DNA of 64,000 nt from Thalassobium sp. (GTDB lineage Bacteria > Pseudomonadota > Gammaproteobacteria > Pseudomonadales > Oceanobacteraceae): the NCBI GenBank assembly GCA_002733205.1, contig NVUW01000014.1, positions 62,001 through 126,000 on the forward strand. The letters are read 5' to 3'. Both the position numbers and the translations under genes were made by a program. Positions 51,128 through 60,849 of this stretch are shown piece after piece (the first letter of the stretch is position 1; the number at the start of each line of letters is the position of its first letter). Below the pieces are notes generated by a model that was given only the letters and a program-made list of their open reading frames with translations, had not been told where the DNA came from and did no database searches.

Positions 51128-52762
51128 ATGAATTCTTTACGCAACATCAGTATCCGTGCCCGTTTGTGGGTAATCCTCAGTGCCGCCATTATCTGTGTAC
51201 TGCTGGTTCAGTTACAGTCAATGCAGCACATATATGAAACCATCAGAGATGCAAAACAACTGGCGGTAAAGCAACAGGTCGACAGTGCCTACAGTCTGAT
51301 TGATCATTATTACCAGCGAAGCCAACAAGGCATGGCGGTAGAAGAAGCACAAACCCTGGCCAAAGACGCAATTCGCGAACTACGTTACAACGGCAATGAA
51401 TACTTCTGGGTTAACGACTCGGTTCCGGTCGTGGTGGTGCATGGCGCAAAAGCCGAAATGGAAGGTAAAAACGTTAACGATATTAAAGACTCCAACGGTC
51501 TGTATTTGTTCCGTGAAATAGTTAAAGCCGCAAAAAGTAAAGCCGATGGCAACTACGTTCATTACTATTGGCCCAAAGCCGGCAGCTCCAAACCGGTTGC
51601 CAAAGTCAGTTATGTTAAACAATTCAAACCCTGGGACTGGATTGTCGGTACGGGTGTCTATACCGATGATGTGATGACCATATTCTGGGAAAGCGCCGTT
51701 CAGCAAATCGTAACCAGCGCCGCTTTTATTATTCTGCTGATTGTCGTCATCATGTTCGTATCCGGCAGTATCCGCACGCCGCTGCAGGCCATTACCAATG
51801 CAATGAACGATATTGCCCGCGGCGAAGGGGATCTGACCCAACGCCTGCCGGCGAAAGGACAGGATGAAATCACCATCATTGCTCAGGCCTTTAATACGTT
51901 TATTGGCCAGATCCATAAAGTCGTCAGTGAAAGTAAAACCGCGTCTGAATTACTGGCGCAACTGACCCGCGAAATTGCCACCGTAAGCAGTGCCACGCGC
52001 AGACTCACCGACGATCAACTGCAACAGACAGACCTGGCGGCAACCGGCTCTAACGAAATGAGTCAGACCATCCACGAGGTGGCGGGTAACGCCGAACGCG
52101 CAGCCGCCGCAGCGCGTGAAGTCGACGAAAGTGCACGCAGTGGTATGAAAACCATGCAAAGCACTCAAAACAGCATCGGTAATCTGGCGGACAATATTCA
52201 AAAGTCCTGTCAGGTCATTCAGGGACTGCAAAGTGAGACTGACGCCATTGGTTCGGTGCTGGATGTTATCCGTGGCATCGCCGAGCAAACCAACCTGCTG
52301 GCACTGAATGCAGCGATCGAAGCCGCCCGCGCTGGCGAGCAGGGCCGTGGTTTCGCGGTGGTTGCCGATGAGGTACGAACCCTCGCCTCACGTACCCAGG
52401 AATCCACCGAAGAAATTAATAAAATGATTTCGCGTCTGCAGGAACAAGCCGCCAGCGCGGTGCATTCAATGGAAGAAAATGTCAAAAATTCAGAATCAAC
52501 CTCCGCAACATCACAGCAGGCGCTGGATGCTATTTCGACCATCAGCAGTACCGTCAGCACAATTACCGAAATGAATCTGAGCATTGCCAGTGCCGTAGAA
52601 GAACAAAGCGCCGCCGCTAACGAAATCAGCGGTAACGTGGTACGTATTGCGGAGTCATCCGGGAATATTGCCGATAATATGGTAAAAACCGATCAGTACG
52701 GTCAGAAACTATCCGACAGCAGTGATGCACTGGTCAGGCTGATTGAGCGCTTCAGAATTTAG
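51128..52762 (+). CDS. Methyl-accepting chemotaxis protein with sCache_2 domain
   Basis: The protein has 544 residues. A first membrane span (about 8-30) is followed by a periplasmic sCache_2 domain ([28 protein letters not shown]), then a second span (about 190-210), a HAMP domain ([27 protein letters not shown]) and the signalling hairpin [37 protein letters not shown] (in parts). sCache_2 domains often bind small carboxylates. It is a single gene ending in a clear terminator; it would act through CheA/CheW, one of which may begin at 63.8 kb. Confidence 0.94.
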   Translation: MNSLRNISIRARLWVILSAAIICVLLVQLQSMQHIYETIRDAKQLAVKQQVDSAYSLIDHYYQRSQQGMAVEEAQTLAKDAIRELRYNGNEYFWVNDSVPVVVVHGAKAEMEGKNVNDIKDSNGLYLFREIVKAAKSKADGNYVHYYWPKAGSSKPVAKVSYVKQFKPWDWIVGTGVYTDDVMTIFWESAVQQIVTSAAFIILLIVVIMFVSGSIRTPLQAITNAMNDIARGEGDLTQRLPAKGQDEITIIAQAFNTFIGQIHKVVSESKTASELLAQLTREIATVSSATRRLTDDQLQQTDLAATGSNEMSQTIHEVAGNAERAAAAAREVDESARSGMKTMQSTQNSIGNLADNIQKSCQVIQGLQSETDAIGSVLDVIRGIAEQTNLLALNAAIEAARAGEQGRGFAVVADEVRTLASRTQESTEEINKMISRLQEQAASAVHSMEENVKNSESTSATSQQALDAISTISSTVSTITEMNLSIASAVEEQSAAANEISGNVVRIAESSGNIADNMVKTDQYGQKLSDSSDALVRLIERFRI

Positions 52763-52783
52763 AGAGTTTTCACTGCAACCAAT

Positions 52784-52818
52784 AAAAAAGGGAGGCCCGT
52801 AATGGTGCCTCCCTTTTT
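52784..52818 (+). terminator. Terminator after the chemoreceptor gene
   Basis: AAAAAAGGGAGGC and GCCTCCCTTTTT pair around a 10-base loop with T tract. Confidence 0.92.
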
Positions 52819-52823
52819 GCGTT

Positions 52824-52890
52824 AAGGTCCCTCTGAATCGTTCAGTGCCCGCTTCGGCAAGATGATTCAGAGGTGCCTAAGGCGCCTCTG
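52824..52890 (-). terminator. Nested hairpins after hslU (CCTCTGA repeats)
   Basis: CCTCTGAATC near 52825 pairs with GATTCAGAGG near 52864; CCTCTGAG near 52885 also can pair with the same TCAGAGG. Three half sites allow alternative folds. No T tract, so it may be a processing hairpin rather than a classical terminator. Confidence 0.45.
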
Positions 52891-52907
52891 AGTAATTCAC
52901 ATTGGTC

Positions 52908-54257
52908 TCAGAGAATAAACTGGCTCAGATCCTGATCACGGGCCAGATCGCCCAATTGCTTTTCAACATACGCGGCATCGATATTAACCGCTTCGGTCAT
53001 ATCGGTAGCATCAAAAGAAACCTGCTCGAGCAGACGTTCCATAATGGTATGCAGACGACGGGCACCAATATTTTCGGTGCTCTCATTCACTTCAAACGCA
53101 ATTTCTGCCAGACGCTTAATGGCATCGGCGGTGAAATCCACGTCCAGACCTTCGGTTTTAAGCAGCGCTTTATATTGTTCGGTCAGCGACGCTTTCGGCT
53201 CGGTCAGAATACGTTTGAAATCGTCCGGAGTCAGAGCTTCCAGCTCAACCCGGATTGGCAGACGCCCCTGCAGCTCCGGAATCAGATCCGACGGTTTAGC
53301 CAGGTGGAACGCACCGGAGGCAATAAACAGAATATGATCGGTTTTGACCATGCCGTATTTGGTGCTTACGGTGCAGCCTTCGATTAACGGCAGCAAATCA
53401 CGCTGCACGCCTTCACGCGAGACATCGCCACCGGAACCACTTTCGTGACGCTTGGCGACTTTATCAATTTCGTCGATAAAGACGATGCCATTTTGCTCGA
53501 CCAGCTCCAGCGCCCGCGCTTTCAGCTCGTCCATATTCAGCATTTTTGCCGCTTCTTCATCGCGCAGCTGCTTAAAGGCTTCTTTGATTTTTAGTTTACG
53601 CTTGTTTTTCTTTTCGCCGCCCATGCTGGAGAACATGTTCTGCAGCTGGCTGGTCATTTCTTCCATGCCCGGAGGAGCCATAATTTCCACGCCGACATTA
53701 ACCTGCGCCAGATCGACTTCAATTTCTTTATCGTCTAACTGACCTTCGCGCAGCTTTTTACGGAAAACCTGACGGGTGGCACTGTCTTCCGCTTTCGGTT
53801 CTTCGGTGGTGTCCCAGCTGGTTGTCGAGGTACTGGAGCGCGCCGGTGGCAACAGCACATCGAGAATGCGCTCTTCCGCCGCCAGCTCAGCACGGCTGGA
53901 AACTTTCACCATTTCCTGCTCACGCAGCAATTTCAGACCGGTTTCGGTCAGATCGCGGATAATGGATTCCACATCTTTACCGACATAACCCACTTCGGTG
54001 AATTTGGTCGCTTCCACTTTGATAAAAGGCGCATTGGCCAGCTTGGCCAGACGGCGGGCAATTTCGGTTTTACCGACACCGGTCGGGCCAATCATCAGAA
54101 TGTTTTTAGGCGTGACTTCATCGCGCAGCTCGGGTTGCAGCTGCATACGACGCCAGCGGTTACGCAGGGCAATCGCGACCGCGCGCTTGGCGTTGTGCTG
54201 GCCAATAATATGGCGATCTAACTCGTGAACAATTTCACGTGGGGTCATCTGGCTCAT
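52908..54257 (-). CDS. hslU: ATP-dependent protease ATPase subunit HslU
   Basis: The protein has 449 residues. Walker A GPTGVGKT (57-64) and Walker [14 protein letters not shown], with the intermediate domain of about 100 residues and C-terminal [11 protein letters not shown] that docks into HslV. It unfolds substrates for HslV. It overlaps hslV by 4 bases (ATGA), the universal order hslV-hslU. Confidence 0.97.
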   Translation of the reverse strand: MSQMTPREIVHELDRHIIGQHNAKRAVAIALRNRWRRMQLQPELRDEVTPKNILMIGPTGVGKTEIARRLAKLANAPFIKVEATKFTEVGYVGKDVESIIRDLTETGLKLLREQEMVKVSSRAELAAEERILDVLLPPARSSTSTTSWDTTEEPKAEDSATRQVFRKKLREGQLDDKEIEVDLAQVNVGVEIMAPPGMEEMTSQLQNMFSSMGGEKKNKRKLKIKEAFKQLRDEEAAKMLNMDELKARALELVEQNGIVFIDEIDKVAKRHESGSGGDVSREGVQRDLLPLIEGCTVSTKYGMVKTDHILFIASGAFHLAKPSDLIPELQGRLPIRVELEALTPDDFKRILTEPKASLTEQYKALLKTEGLDVDFTADAIKRLAEIAFEVNESTENIGARRLHTIMERLLEQVSFDATDMTEAVNIDAAYVEKQLGDLARDQDLSQFIL

Positions 54258-54790
54258 TGATTACTCTCCGCCTTCAGTTCTTCAATCGTCAGGTTCGCGT
54301 TGGTGAAGACGCAGATATCCGCCGCGATGTTCAGACTTTTTTCCACAATTTCACGCGCACTGAGGTCGCTGTTTTCCAGCAAAGCACGGGCTGATGCCAG
54401 CGCATAATTACCACCAGAACCCACGCCAATCAGATCGTTTTCCGGCTGCAGTACATCACCATTACCGGTAATAATCAGCGAGGCGGTATGGTCGGCCACC
54501 GCCAGAATGGCTTCAAGTTTGCGCAGCGCACGGTCGGAACGCCATTCTTTGGCCAGCTCCACCGCGGCGCGGGTCAGTTGACCGTGATGCTTTTGTAATT
54601 GCGCTTCAAACTTTTCAAACAGGGTGAAGGCATCCGCCGTTCCCCCGGCAAACCCGGCCAGTACCTGATCGTTATACAAGCGCCGCACCTTACGGGCATT
54701 ACCTTTCATTACGGTATTGCCCAGAGAAACCTGCCCGTCACCGCCTATTACCACGTCGTTACCACGGCGTACGGATACAATAGTTGTCAT
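54254..54790 (-). CDS. hslV: ATP-dependent protease peptidase subunit HslV
   Basis: The protein has 178 residues. The N-terminal Thr 2 ([10 protein letters not shown]) is the nucleophile; [21 protein letters not shown] and [17 protein letters not shown] are diagnostic. It forms the double hexameric protease core with HslU. It is first in the hslVU operon. GGAAAT lies upstream of the ATG. Confidence 0.97.
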   Translation of the reverse strand: MTTIVSVRRGNDVVIGGDGQVSLGNTVMKGNARKVRRLYNDQVLAGFAGGTADAFTLFEKFEAQLQKHHGQLTRAAVELAKEWRSDRALRKLEAILAVADHTASLIITGNGDVLQPENDLIGVGSGGNYALASARALLENSDLSAREIVEKSLNIAADICVFTNANLTIEELKAESNQ

Positions 54791-54947
54791 GAAAATTTCC
54801 TGCTTTCTGATGCACGAATAAGCGATATGGGGGCCACGGCGAACAAATCAAGTCGCGAGCCGGATAACCCTTGGTCACATAGCGGTGTTGCCAAAGACCG
54901 GGCCGGAACCGATACTCGCGCCTTTTAATATTGACGGGGAAGCCATC

Positions 54948-55439
54948 ATGACCATCGCCAACGATACCGTGGTACAGCTGCACTACAGTCTGTTCGACGA
55001 ACAGGACCAACTGATTGAAAGCACGAACAAAGATGCCGGCGGCGAAGCCATCGCTTATCTGCACGGCCACGGCAATATGATTGCTGGTTTCGAGCAGGCG
55101 GTTGCCGGTAAAGAAGCCGGTGAGCATGTCAGCATCACCCTGACGCCGGATCAGGCTTATGGTGAACGCCAGGCAGAGGCTGTGGCGCGTGTGCCGGTCA
55201 AGCATTTACAGGGCGCGAAAAACTGGAAAAAAGGCATGGTTGCCTGGGTAGAAACCGAACAGGGCACCCGGCAGGTGACCATTGTTAAAGTGGGTCGCTT
55301 TATGGCCGACGTCGACACCAACCATCCACTGGCTGGCAAGACGCTGAAATTCGAAGTGGATATCGTTGCCGTACGTGCCGCCACCGCCGAAGAAATTGCC
55401 CACAAGCACGCCCACGGTGCCGGCGGCCACCAGCACTGA
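54948..55439 (+). CDS. SlyD-like FKBP-type peptidyl-prolyl isomerase
   Basis: The protein has 163 residues. VVQLHYSLFDEQDQLIEST, YLHGHGNMIAGFEQAVAGKEAG and LTPDQAYGERQ are the FKBP core; the inserted-in-flap domain (VARVPVKHLQGAKNWKKGMV) and the His-rich tail (HKHAHGAGGHQH) mark the SlyD group, which also binds nickel. It is a cytoplasmic foldase. The ATG at 54948 has GGGGA 7 bases upstream. It converges on an LPP20 lipoprotein gene. Confidence 0.92.
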   Translation: MTIANDTVVQLHYSLFDEQDQLIESTNKDAGGEAIAYLHGHGNMIAGFEQAVAGKEAGEHVSITLTPDQAYGERQAEAVARVPVKHLQGAKNWKKGMVAWVETEQGTRQVTIVKVGRFMADVDTNHPLAGKTLKFEVDIVAVRAATAEEIAHKHAHGAGGHQH

Positions 55440-55446
55440 CCGGCGA

Positions 55447-55463
55447 CTGAACCCGAGCTGAAT
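55447..55463 (-). promoter_or_regulatory. Exact copy of the 17-bp response-regulator box
   Basis: On the minus strand this is identical over 17 bases to the box at 13755-13771 (ATTCAG-CTCGG-GTTCAG). It lies 7 bases after the SlyD-like stop, between convergent genes, so it is not obviously a promoter site. Confidence 0.5.
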
Positions 55464-55530
55464 AAGCGGTAGCGGAATTTATTGTTCCGTAATGGTTCCA
55501 CTAACGCTTATCCGGCCTGTTTTTTAACCA

Positions 55531-55929
55531 TTAATGGCTTTCCAGCCAGACATAATATTCATCACGCTGAGCGTCATACCAGGTATCACGGATGCGCGCC
55601 TTTACCGTTATGCCGCTGACCTTTTCAAGGGTTTCTTTATTCAGGCTGACGCTGCTGGCATCGTTGCGCATGCGTTCGGATAAATAAGACACGCTGCTTA
55701 TTTCTACGCCCTGCTGCGCGGCAAGCCGCTCACGCGCTCGCATCAGCGCACATTGCTCCTGCGCATAGCGACCTTTGATATTGAATCCACAGGACGCCAC
55801 CACGCCACTTCCCGGATTCATAATCCAGTCTGGTGCTCCGCCGTTTCGCGGTTGTCCTGCACAGCCACCAAGCAGCAATGCCGCCATCAGCAGCAACGCC
55901 GACAGCCCTGTTTTTTTCATCATTGACAC
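55531..55929 (-). CDS. LPP20-family lipoprotein, first
   Basis: The protein has 132 residues. The signal peptide with lipobox LLGGC gives a lipidated Cys near 23. The mature part, PDWIMNPGSGVVASCGFNIKG, ARERLAAQQGVEISSVSYLS and VKARIRDTWYDAQRDEYYVWLE, is typical of LPP20-type lipoproteins. The GTG start at 55929 has GGAGG 9 bases upstream; ATG 55923 is close. It is divergent from another LPP20-family gene, with about 116 bases between them for two promoters. Confidence 0.8.
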   Translation of the reverse strand: MSMMKKTGLSALLLMAALLLGGCAGQPRNGGAPDWIMNPGSGVVASCGFNIKGRYAQEQCALMRARERLAAQQGVEISSVSYLSERMRNDASSVSLNKETLEKVSGITVKARIRDTWYDAQRDEYYVWLESH

Positions 55930-56045
55930 GTCTCACATCCTCCATAATCCCGTGTGGCATTTTGCCATAGCATCCGCTATTCTCGGCACACCTTTTATAG
56001 CAGTTTACTTTTATTAAACCGCTCATTTCATTCAAGGAGAGGAAG

Positions 56046-56624
56046 ATGAAACTTCGCGCTTTATTCGCTGTAGCGACGACCACCCTGCTGGTCGCCTGTG
56101 CTTCTAACCAACCAACTCAAGCCCCGGTAGCCAGCTGCGTATTCGCCGATGGTTCTGGTCAGGCCGCTCCTGAGTGGGTGTGTGGCGCTCCGGTTGATGG
56201 TCTGGATCTGTCTGCTGTTGGTTACGCTGACAAATCTGCTGCCGGCCCTAACTTCATGAAGCAAATGGCTGCTACCGCTGCCCGTGTTGAACTGGCACAA
56301 ACCATGAAAGTGGAAGTGCAGAACATGATCAAACAGTACGCCGAAACCACCGGTACCGGTGATTCTGAAACCGTTGATCGTGTTAATACTTCTGTAACCA
56401 AACAGCTCACCAAAGAAACTCTGGTCGGTTCTAAAATCTTCCGTCAGATGCCAACCCCAAGCGGCGGTATCGTAGTTCTGGTTGGTCTGGATGCTGACAC
56501 CGTTAATAAACTGGCGGAACAGGCAATCAAAACCTCTATGAACAATGAACGTGCCCTGTGGCAGAAATTCCAGGCCGAGAAGTCTTTTGACGAACTGGCT
56601 TCTGAAATTTCCAACATGCAGTAA
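56046..56624 (+). CDS. LPP20-family lipoprotein, second
   Basis: The protein has 192 residues. The lipobox LLVAC gives Cys 18. PEWVCGAPVDGLDLSAVGYAD, AATAARVELAQTMKVEVQNM and GSKIFRQMPTPSGGIVVLVGLD follow the LPP20 pattern of the first lipoprotein. AAGGAGAGG precedes the ATG. A terminator follows, then a transglutaminase-like gene, so a three-gene envelope group spans 55.5-58.3 kb. Confidence 0.82.
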   Translation: MKLRALFAVATTTLLVACASNQPTQAPVASCVFADGSGQAAPEWVCGAPVDGLDLSAVGYADKSAAGPNFMKQMAATAARVELAQTMKVEVQNMIKQYAETTGTGDSETVDRVNTSVTKQLTKETLVGSKIFRQMPTPSGGIVVLVGLDADTVNKLAEQAIKTSMNNERALWQKFQAEKSFDELASEISNMQ

Positions 56625-56655
56625 GCGTTTAACGCTGTTGCACGATCATAATAAG

Positions 56656-56679
56656 AAGCCGGCATTCGCCGGCTTTTTT
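56656..56679 (+). terminator. Terminator after the second LPP20 gene
   Basis: AAGCCGGC, loop ATTC, GCCGGCTTTTTT. Readthrough would reach the transglutaminase gene, whose Shine-Dalgarno follows directly. Confidence 0.9.
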
Positions 56680-56694
56680 ATGCGAGGAATCCCG

Positions 56695-58251
56695 ATGAAA
56701 TTTCCAGCAAGACTGCCCATTTACCTCTGCGTATTACCAGCACTGTGTCTGACCCTGAACGCCAGCGCCGAGTCTGAATATGAACAATGGTTAAAGAAAA
56801 CCCGTGGTGATTTTCAAACCTATCTGGATGAAAACGACAAAGCCTTTATTCAGTTTCTGCAGCAGAAATGGCAACCGGTTGATGTAAAGCCTGCCGAGCA
56901 GCGTGATCCTGAACCCAAGCCTGTCGATCTGCCGGAAATTCCGGATTCTGCCAAGCCGGATGCCAAACCTGCAGTAGATGACACCCCCAAAGTAACATTG
57001 CCAAAATTGCCGCCGGTCGCCGAAGTTCCTGCCCCCAAACCACCGGCTCCGGAGCTGATCAAACCACCACTGGCCAAGCCGCCGGTTAGCGAAAAGCCAG
57101 CCACTGAAAAACCGGCTATTGATAAACCGGTAGCAGAGAAGCCCACGAAAAAACCTCCGCTCAGCGGTTCGGTAGTGCGTTTCGGGTTTTACGGTAACTC
57201 AGTCGAGATTCCGTACAACGCCAAATTCAAACGCAATTTCAGCGGTAAAATTAATAACGAAAAAATAGCTTCATACTGGCAGCAGCTGGCCAGTGCCGAG
57301 CACAAACCAACGGTGCAGGCATTGCAGGCCGAAGCACAGCGTCTGGGTCTGAACGACTGGGGCAGCGCGCAGCTGTTTGATCAGTTTGCCCGCGCCCTGC
57401 ATAAAGACAGCACCAGCCGCAAACTGACCAGCTGGTTCCTGCTGGTAAAAGCCGGTTACGATGCCCGTGTCGCCTATAACGACAAAGTCCATCTGCTGCT
57501 GACGTCTGAACAGGAAATGTTTGGCGTGACCTTTTTCCGTCTCGGCAATAAAAAATATTACGCCATCAACCTGAATGAAAAAGCACTGAAGCCCGGCAAA
57601 GTATTTACCTACGAAGGCCAGCATGACGAAGGCTCGCGCGCCCTCGACTTCAGCCAGCCCAACCGCTTTGCCATTGGCGGCAGTGAAGAACAGCGCCAGC
57701 TTAAATTTAAATACCGCGATCAGTCGTACACCATCAACGTGGCCTACCCTGAACGCTTTGTCAGTTACTTCAGCAGCTTCCCACAGCTGTCGTTGCCGAA
57801 CTATTTCAAAGCCGGCTTACCGGCCGTCACCAGCGAATCGCTGCTCAATCAGTTGCGTCCGGTGGTCGCCGGGAAAAGCGAACAGGAAGCGGTGAATCAC
57901 CTGCTGCGTTTCGTGCAGACCGCTTTTGCTTATCAGACCGACGATGAGCAGTTCCACGAGGAAAATTATCTGTTCCCGCTGGAAACCCTGCACTACCCCT
58001 ACTCCGATTGCGAAGACCGCGCCGCGCTGTTTGCCTGGTTAACCGAATCGCTGCTCGGACTGGATGTCGTGATTCTCGATTACCCGGGCCATGTTGCCAC
58101 CGCCGTGGCCTTTAACGGCGGCGTACAGGGCGACAGCTGGAGCTGGCAGGGTAAGCGCTACACCATCGCCGATCCGACCTACGTCAATGCCGATGCCGGT
58201 GTGACCATGCCGCAGTTTGCCGGGGTAAAACCAAAAATCATGGCCTTCTGA
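56695..58251 (+). CDS. Secreted transglutaminase-like protein with Pro-rich linker
   Basis: The protein has 518 residues. A signal peptide (about 1-25) is followed by a Pro/Lys/Glu linker of about 90 residues (KPPAPELIKPPLAKPPVSEK and similar repeats), suited to span the periplasm. The transglutaminase-like core has YPYSDCEDRAALF (Cys about 438), YPGHVATAV (His about 465) and IADPTYV (Asp about 492), the Cys-His-Asp triad. The action could be a protease, amidase or cross-linking. GAGGAA lies before the ATG at 56695. The neighbouring LPP20 lipoproteins suggest an envelope role. Confidence 0.85.
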   Translation: MKFPARLPIYLCVLPALCLTLNASAESEYEQWLKKTRGDFQTYLDENDKAFIQFLQQKWQPVDVKPAEQRDPEPKPVDLPEIPDSAKPDAKPAVDDTPKVTLPKLPPVAEVPAPKPPAPELIKPPLAKPPVSEKPATEKPAIDKPVAEKPTKKPPLSGSVVRFGFYGNSVEIPYNAKFKRNFSGKINNEKIASYWQQLASAEHKPTVQALQAEAQRLGLNDWGSAQLFDQFARALHKDSTSRKLTSWFLLVKAGYDARVAYNDKVHLLLTSEQEMFGVTFFRLGNKKYYAINLNEKALKPGKVFTYEGQHDEGSRALDFSQPNRFAIGGSEEQRQLKFKYRDQSYTINVAYPERFVSYFSSFPQLSLPNYFKAGLPAVTSESLLNQLRPVVAGKSEQEAVNHLLRFVQTAFAYQTDDEQFHEENYLFPLETLHYPYSDCEDRAALFAWLTESLLGLDVVILDYPGHVATAVAFNGGVQGDSWSWQGKRYTIADPTYVNADAGVTMPQFAGVKPKIMAF

Positions 58252-58350
58252 TCGACACTTTGCTGCACCAACAGGAGAAGCCTGCGGGCTTCTCCCATCC
58301 CTCCCGTTAGGCTACCCTTGCGCCTTTACTGCAAACCAGAGCGCCTGTTC

Positions 58351-58998
58351 ATGTCTTTATCCGTCGCCATTGTTCCCGTTACCGCCTTTGCCCAAAACTG
58401 CTCCATCCTCATGTGCAACACCACCAAAGCCGCCGCCATCGTCGATCCGGGTGGCGATATCGAGCGCATTGTGCAGCAGGTAAATGCCATGGGAGCCAAA
58501 GCCGAAAAAATTCTGCTGACCCACGCCCATATCGATCATGCCGGTGGCACTGCCGAACTGGCGCGCCGCCTGAGCCTGCCGATTGAAGGCCCGCAGGAAG
58601 GCGATCTGTTCTGGATTCAGGGACTGCCGCAACAATCGGCGATGTTTGGTTTCCCGCAAGCCGAGATCTTTACCCCCGACCGCTGGCTTAACGATGGCGA
58701 TAAAGTTCAGGTCGGAGAGGTTGAGCTGGATGTGATTCACTGCCCCGGACACACGCCGGGCCATGTGGTGTTTTACAGCGCCGCTGACCAGCTGGCGATT
58801 GTGGGTGATGTGATTTTTCAGGGCTCCATCGGCCGCACCGATTTCCCCAAGGGCAACCATGCCGAGCTGGTGTCTTCCATCCGCGACAAGCTGTTCCCGC
58901 TGGGTGACGACATTACGTTTATTCCCGGTCACGGCCCGGAATCAACCTTTGGCCACGAACGCCGAACCAATCCCTTTGTTTCCGACCATCGCGGCTGA
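58351..58998 (+). CDS. YcbL-like MBL-fold metallo-hydrolase
   Basis: The protein has 215 residues, like E. coli YcbL. The metal motif THAHIDH (57-63), IVDPGGD and CPGHTPGHV, GDVIFQGSIGRTD and PGHGP complete the glyoxalase-II-type site. It probably hydrolyses thioesters such as S-lactoylglutathione. The ATG at 58351 is chosen because it gives the family start MSLSVAIVPVTAFAQN; a longer frame from 58318 has no ribosome-binding site. It ends at a bidirectional terminator. Confidence 0.9.
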   Translation: MSLSVAIVPVTAFAQNCSILMCNTTKAAAIVDPGGDIERIVQQVNAMGAKAEKILLTHAHIDHAGGTAELARRLSLPIEGPQEGDLFWIQGLPQQSAMFGFPQAEIFTPDRWLNDGDKVQVGEVELDVIHCPGHTPGHVVFYSAADQLAIVGDVIFQGSIGRTDFPKGNHAELVSSIRDKLFPLGDDITFIPGHGPESTFGHERRTNPFVSDHRG

Positions 58999-59027
58999 TC
59001 AGCGCTGCCGTATAAAATACAGCACAT

Positions 59028-59057
59028 AAAAAAACGGCGTGCAGTGCACGCCGTTTT
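59028..59057. terminator. Bidirectional terminator
   Basis: AACGGCGTGCA and TGCACGCCGTT flank one base, with A tract before and T tract after. It serves both the YcbL-like and the convergent coiled-coil gene. Confidence 0.9.
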
Positions 59058-59097
59058 TATCAGGGCCTGTTAAAGCCTGCGGGTAATCACTCTGCCT

Positions 59098-59658
59098 TCA
59101 GTTAAACACCGGCACCGGTTCACCCCGGTCGGGCAGCGGCGTAGCTTCTACTTTTGGCAGCTCAGAGGTCTGCAGCCGCGATAAGCGGTTCATGCGCGCC
59201 CGGCTTTCCGCCAGCGCCTCATTCATCTGCTCATCGTAGATGTCCAGCCAGGTACGTGATCCCGGCACCATACGCGCCAGATCGCGCATGCCTTGCTTCA
59301 ATGCATTCAGATGCAGCTGATAGCTCTTTTCCTGCTCCAGCATCAACGCTTTAAACGCCGTGGCGTTGCTACTGTCGAGAATGTTTTTGGTATCTACCAG
59401 ATTCTGCTCATGGGTAATGGCAGCCTCTTTCAGAATCTCGACATCACGCTCCAGCTTGGCAAAGCTTTTAATGTCGGCATACGCCACATCCGGCTGCATA
59501 ACTTTAACCACTGCAATGGTTACCGCTACCGAAATCGCCACTACCGCCAGAATCGCGATCACCATCAGCACAACCCGATTGGTGGATACCGTGTCTTCCA
59601 GCATCGCCAGACGCTGAGCTTCGCTCAGTTCTTCTTCGCCTTCTTCATGTTTTGGCAC
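59098..59658 (-). CDS. Single-span membrane protein with coiled coil, hypothetical
   Basis: The protein has 186 residues and no family that I recognise. An acidic N-terminus (MPKHEEGEEELSEAQRLAML) leads to one membrane span (about 28-50, VVLMVIAILAVVAISVAVTIAVV). A helical part with heptads follows (LERDVEILKEAAITHEQNLV, ALMLEQEKSYQLHLNALKQG), then a Pro-rich end. The design fits a small scaffold or regulatory membrane protein facing the periplasm. It is divergent from the next coiled-coil gene, with a 263-base gap. Confidence 0.65.
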   Translation of the reverse strand: MPKHEEGEEELSEAQRLAMLEDTVSTNRVVLMVIAILAVVAISVAVTIAVVKVMQPDVAYADIKSFAKLERDVEILKEAAITHEQNLVDTKNILDSSNATAFKALMLEQEKSYQLHLNALKQGMRDLARMVPGSRTWLDIYDEQMNEALAESRARMNRLSRLQTSELPKVEATPLPDRGEPVPVFN

Positions 59659-59921
59659 AAAAATCTCTCTATATACAAATGGCAGGATAAGTTTAGTAAC
59701 AGATCGGCCACTACGCCAATCAGCCAGCGCCGATGAATGCCGTAAACAAGGTGGCCGTCATACAGCGGTCATCTGGCCGCTGCAATCTCATCGCAACCGC
59801 TCTGACAACATTGGCGCACTCATCGTTCATGACATGGAGATTCGCCGCTTCGCCTGATTGCCGCCATCAACCGGGAGGACGAGGATGTCAGCAGTATTTC
59901 ATCGCCTGAAGGAGCCAAACG

Positions 59922-60758
59922 ATGACACCGAACACACACGCTTCCGCCATGGCAGATCCAGAACTCTCCAGCGCCAGACAGCTGCTCGGTACTTTGAGCA
60001 AACAGCCGCAGGATATCGAAGCCGCCTACCAACATCAGATACGCCATACCGCCAGCCTGCTGCTGCAACCGAACGGGGCCGACGAACACCAGCAACTCAG
60101 CCAGACGCTGATTCAACTGATGGAAGCCCGCCGCTGCCTGCTGAGCGAAACCAACCCTGCGGCCACTGCCACGGTACTGCCGACGCAAAACCACATCAGC
60201 AAAAACCAGCAGCACACAATCAACGCTCAGCGGACGAACAACAACGCGATGACTACAACCCAACCGTTAACGCTGGTTATCGGCTTTCTGTTGCTGTTCA
60301 GTGCCGTGGCTGCAGCCTTGTTCAGCCAGCAGCAGCATATTAATGGCCTGCAGCAACAGCTCCTGAGCCAGCAACAGAGTCTGCAATTCAGCCAGCAGCA
60401 ACTGGCGCAGCAGTTAACCGTACAACAGCAGGAACGGGCTGAATGGCGGCATACGCAGCAGGAATACCAACACCAAATCACTGCCGCACAGCAGCAGTTA
60501 CTGGCTCAACAGCAACAAGCCAGTGCGCAACAACAGGAGTGGCAGCAACGTCTGGCCAATGTGGATAAAGCACTGGCGCTGGAACAACGCGAAGGCGATA
60601 GCCTGCAGCAGCGGATTAACCGCCTTAGCCGGGTATCGGAAGAATTGATTGCCAACCTGTGCGCCGACAGCGCTGCCGTTGGCCCCGCGGTCGGCCTGAC
60701 GATCTATGCGCAATATATGCAGCGCTGTCAGCAAAGCTGGGAGCTGGCGGCCCAGTGA
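59922..60758 (+). CDS. Gln-rich coiled-coil membrane protein, hypothetical
   Basis: The protein has 278 residues and no family that I recognise. The first 110 residues are polar; one membrane span (about 118-138, LTLVIGFLLLFSAVAAALF) is followed by a long Gln-rich coiled coil (about 140-235: QQQLLSQQQSLQFSQQQLAQ and similar) and a C-terminal globular part with two Cys. AAGGAG lies 7 bases before the ATG. The Gln-rich DNA (CAGCAA runs) could be slippage-prone. A heptamer array begins 5 bases after the stop. Confidence 0.65.
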   Translation: MTPNTHASAMADPELSSARQLLGTLSKQPQDIEAAYQHQIRHTASLLLQPNGADEHQQLSQTLIQLMEARRCLLSETNPAATATVLPTQNHISKNQQHTINAQRTNNNAMTTTQPLTLVIGFLLLFSAVAAALFSQQQHINGLQQQLLSQQQSLQFSQQQLAQQLTVQQQERAEWRHTQQEYQHQITAAQQQLLAQQQQASAQQQEWQQRLANVDKALALEQREGDSLQQRINRLSRVSEELIANLCADSAAVGPAVGLTIYAQYMQRCQQSWELAAQ

Positions 60759-60763
60759 GAGCA

Positions 60764-60812
60764 GATGTCGGATGTCGGATGTCGGATGTCGGATGTCGGA
60801 TGTCGGATGTCG
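60764..60812. repeat. Heptamer array, GATGTCG x7
   Basis: Seven exact head-to-tail copies of GATGTCG starting 5 bases after the stop of the coiled-coil gene. The unit is not a multiple of three and could change by slippage. Confidence 0.95.
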
Positions 60813-60849
60813 GGTATCAAAGCGAAGTATGGAGCGAAGCTTAACGCGC

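Noticed and set aside
58357..58932. 191-codon minus-strand frame opposite the YcbL-like gene
   Set aside because: Shadow frame; the plus strand has full MBL motifs.
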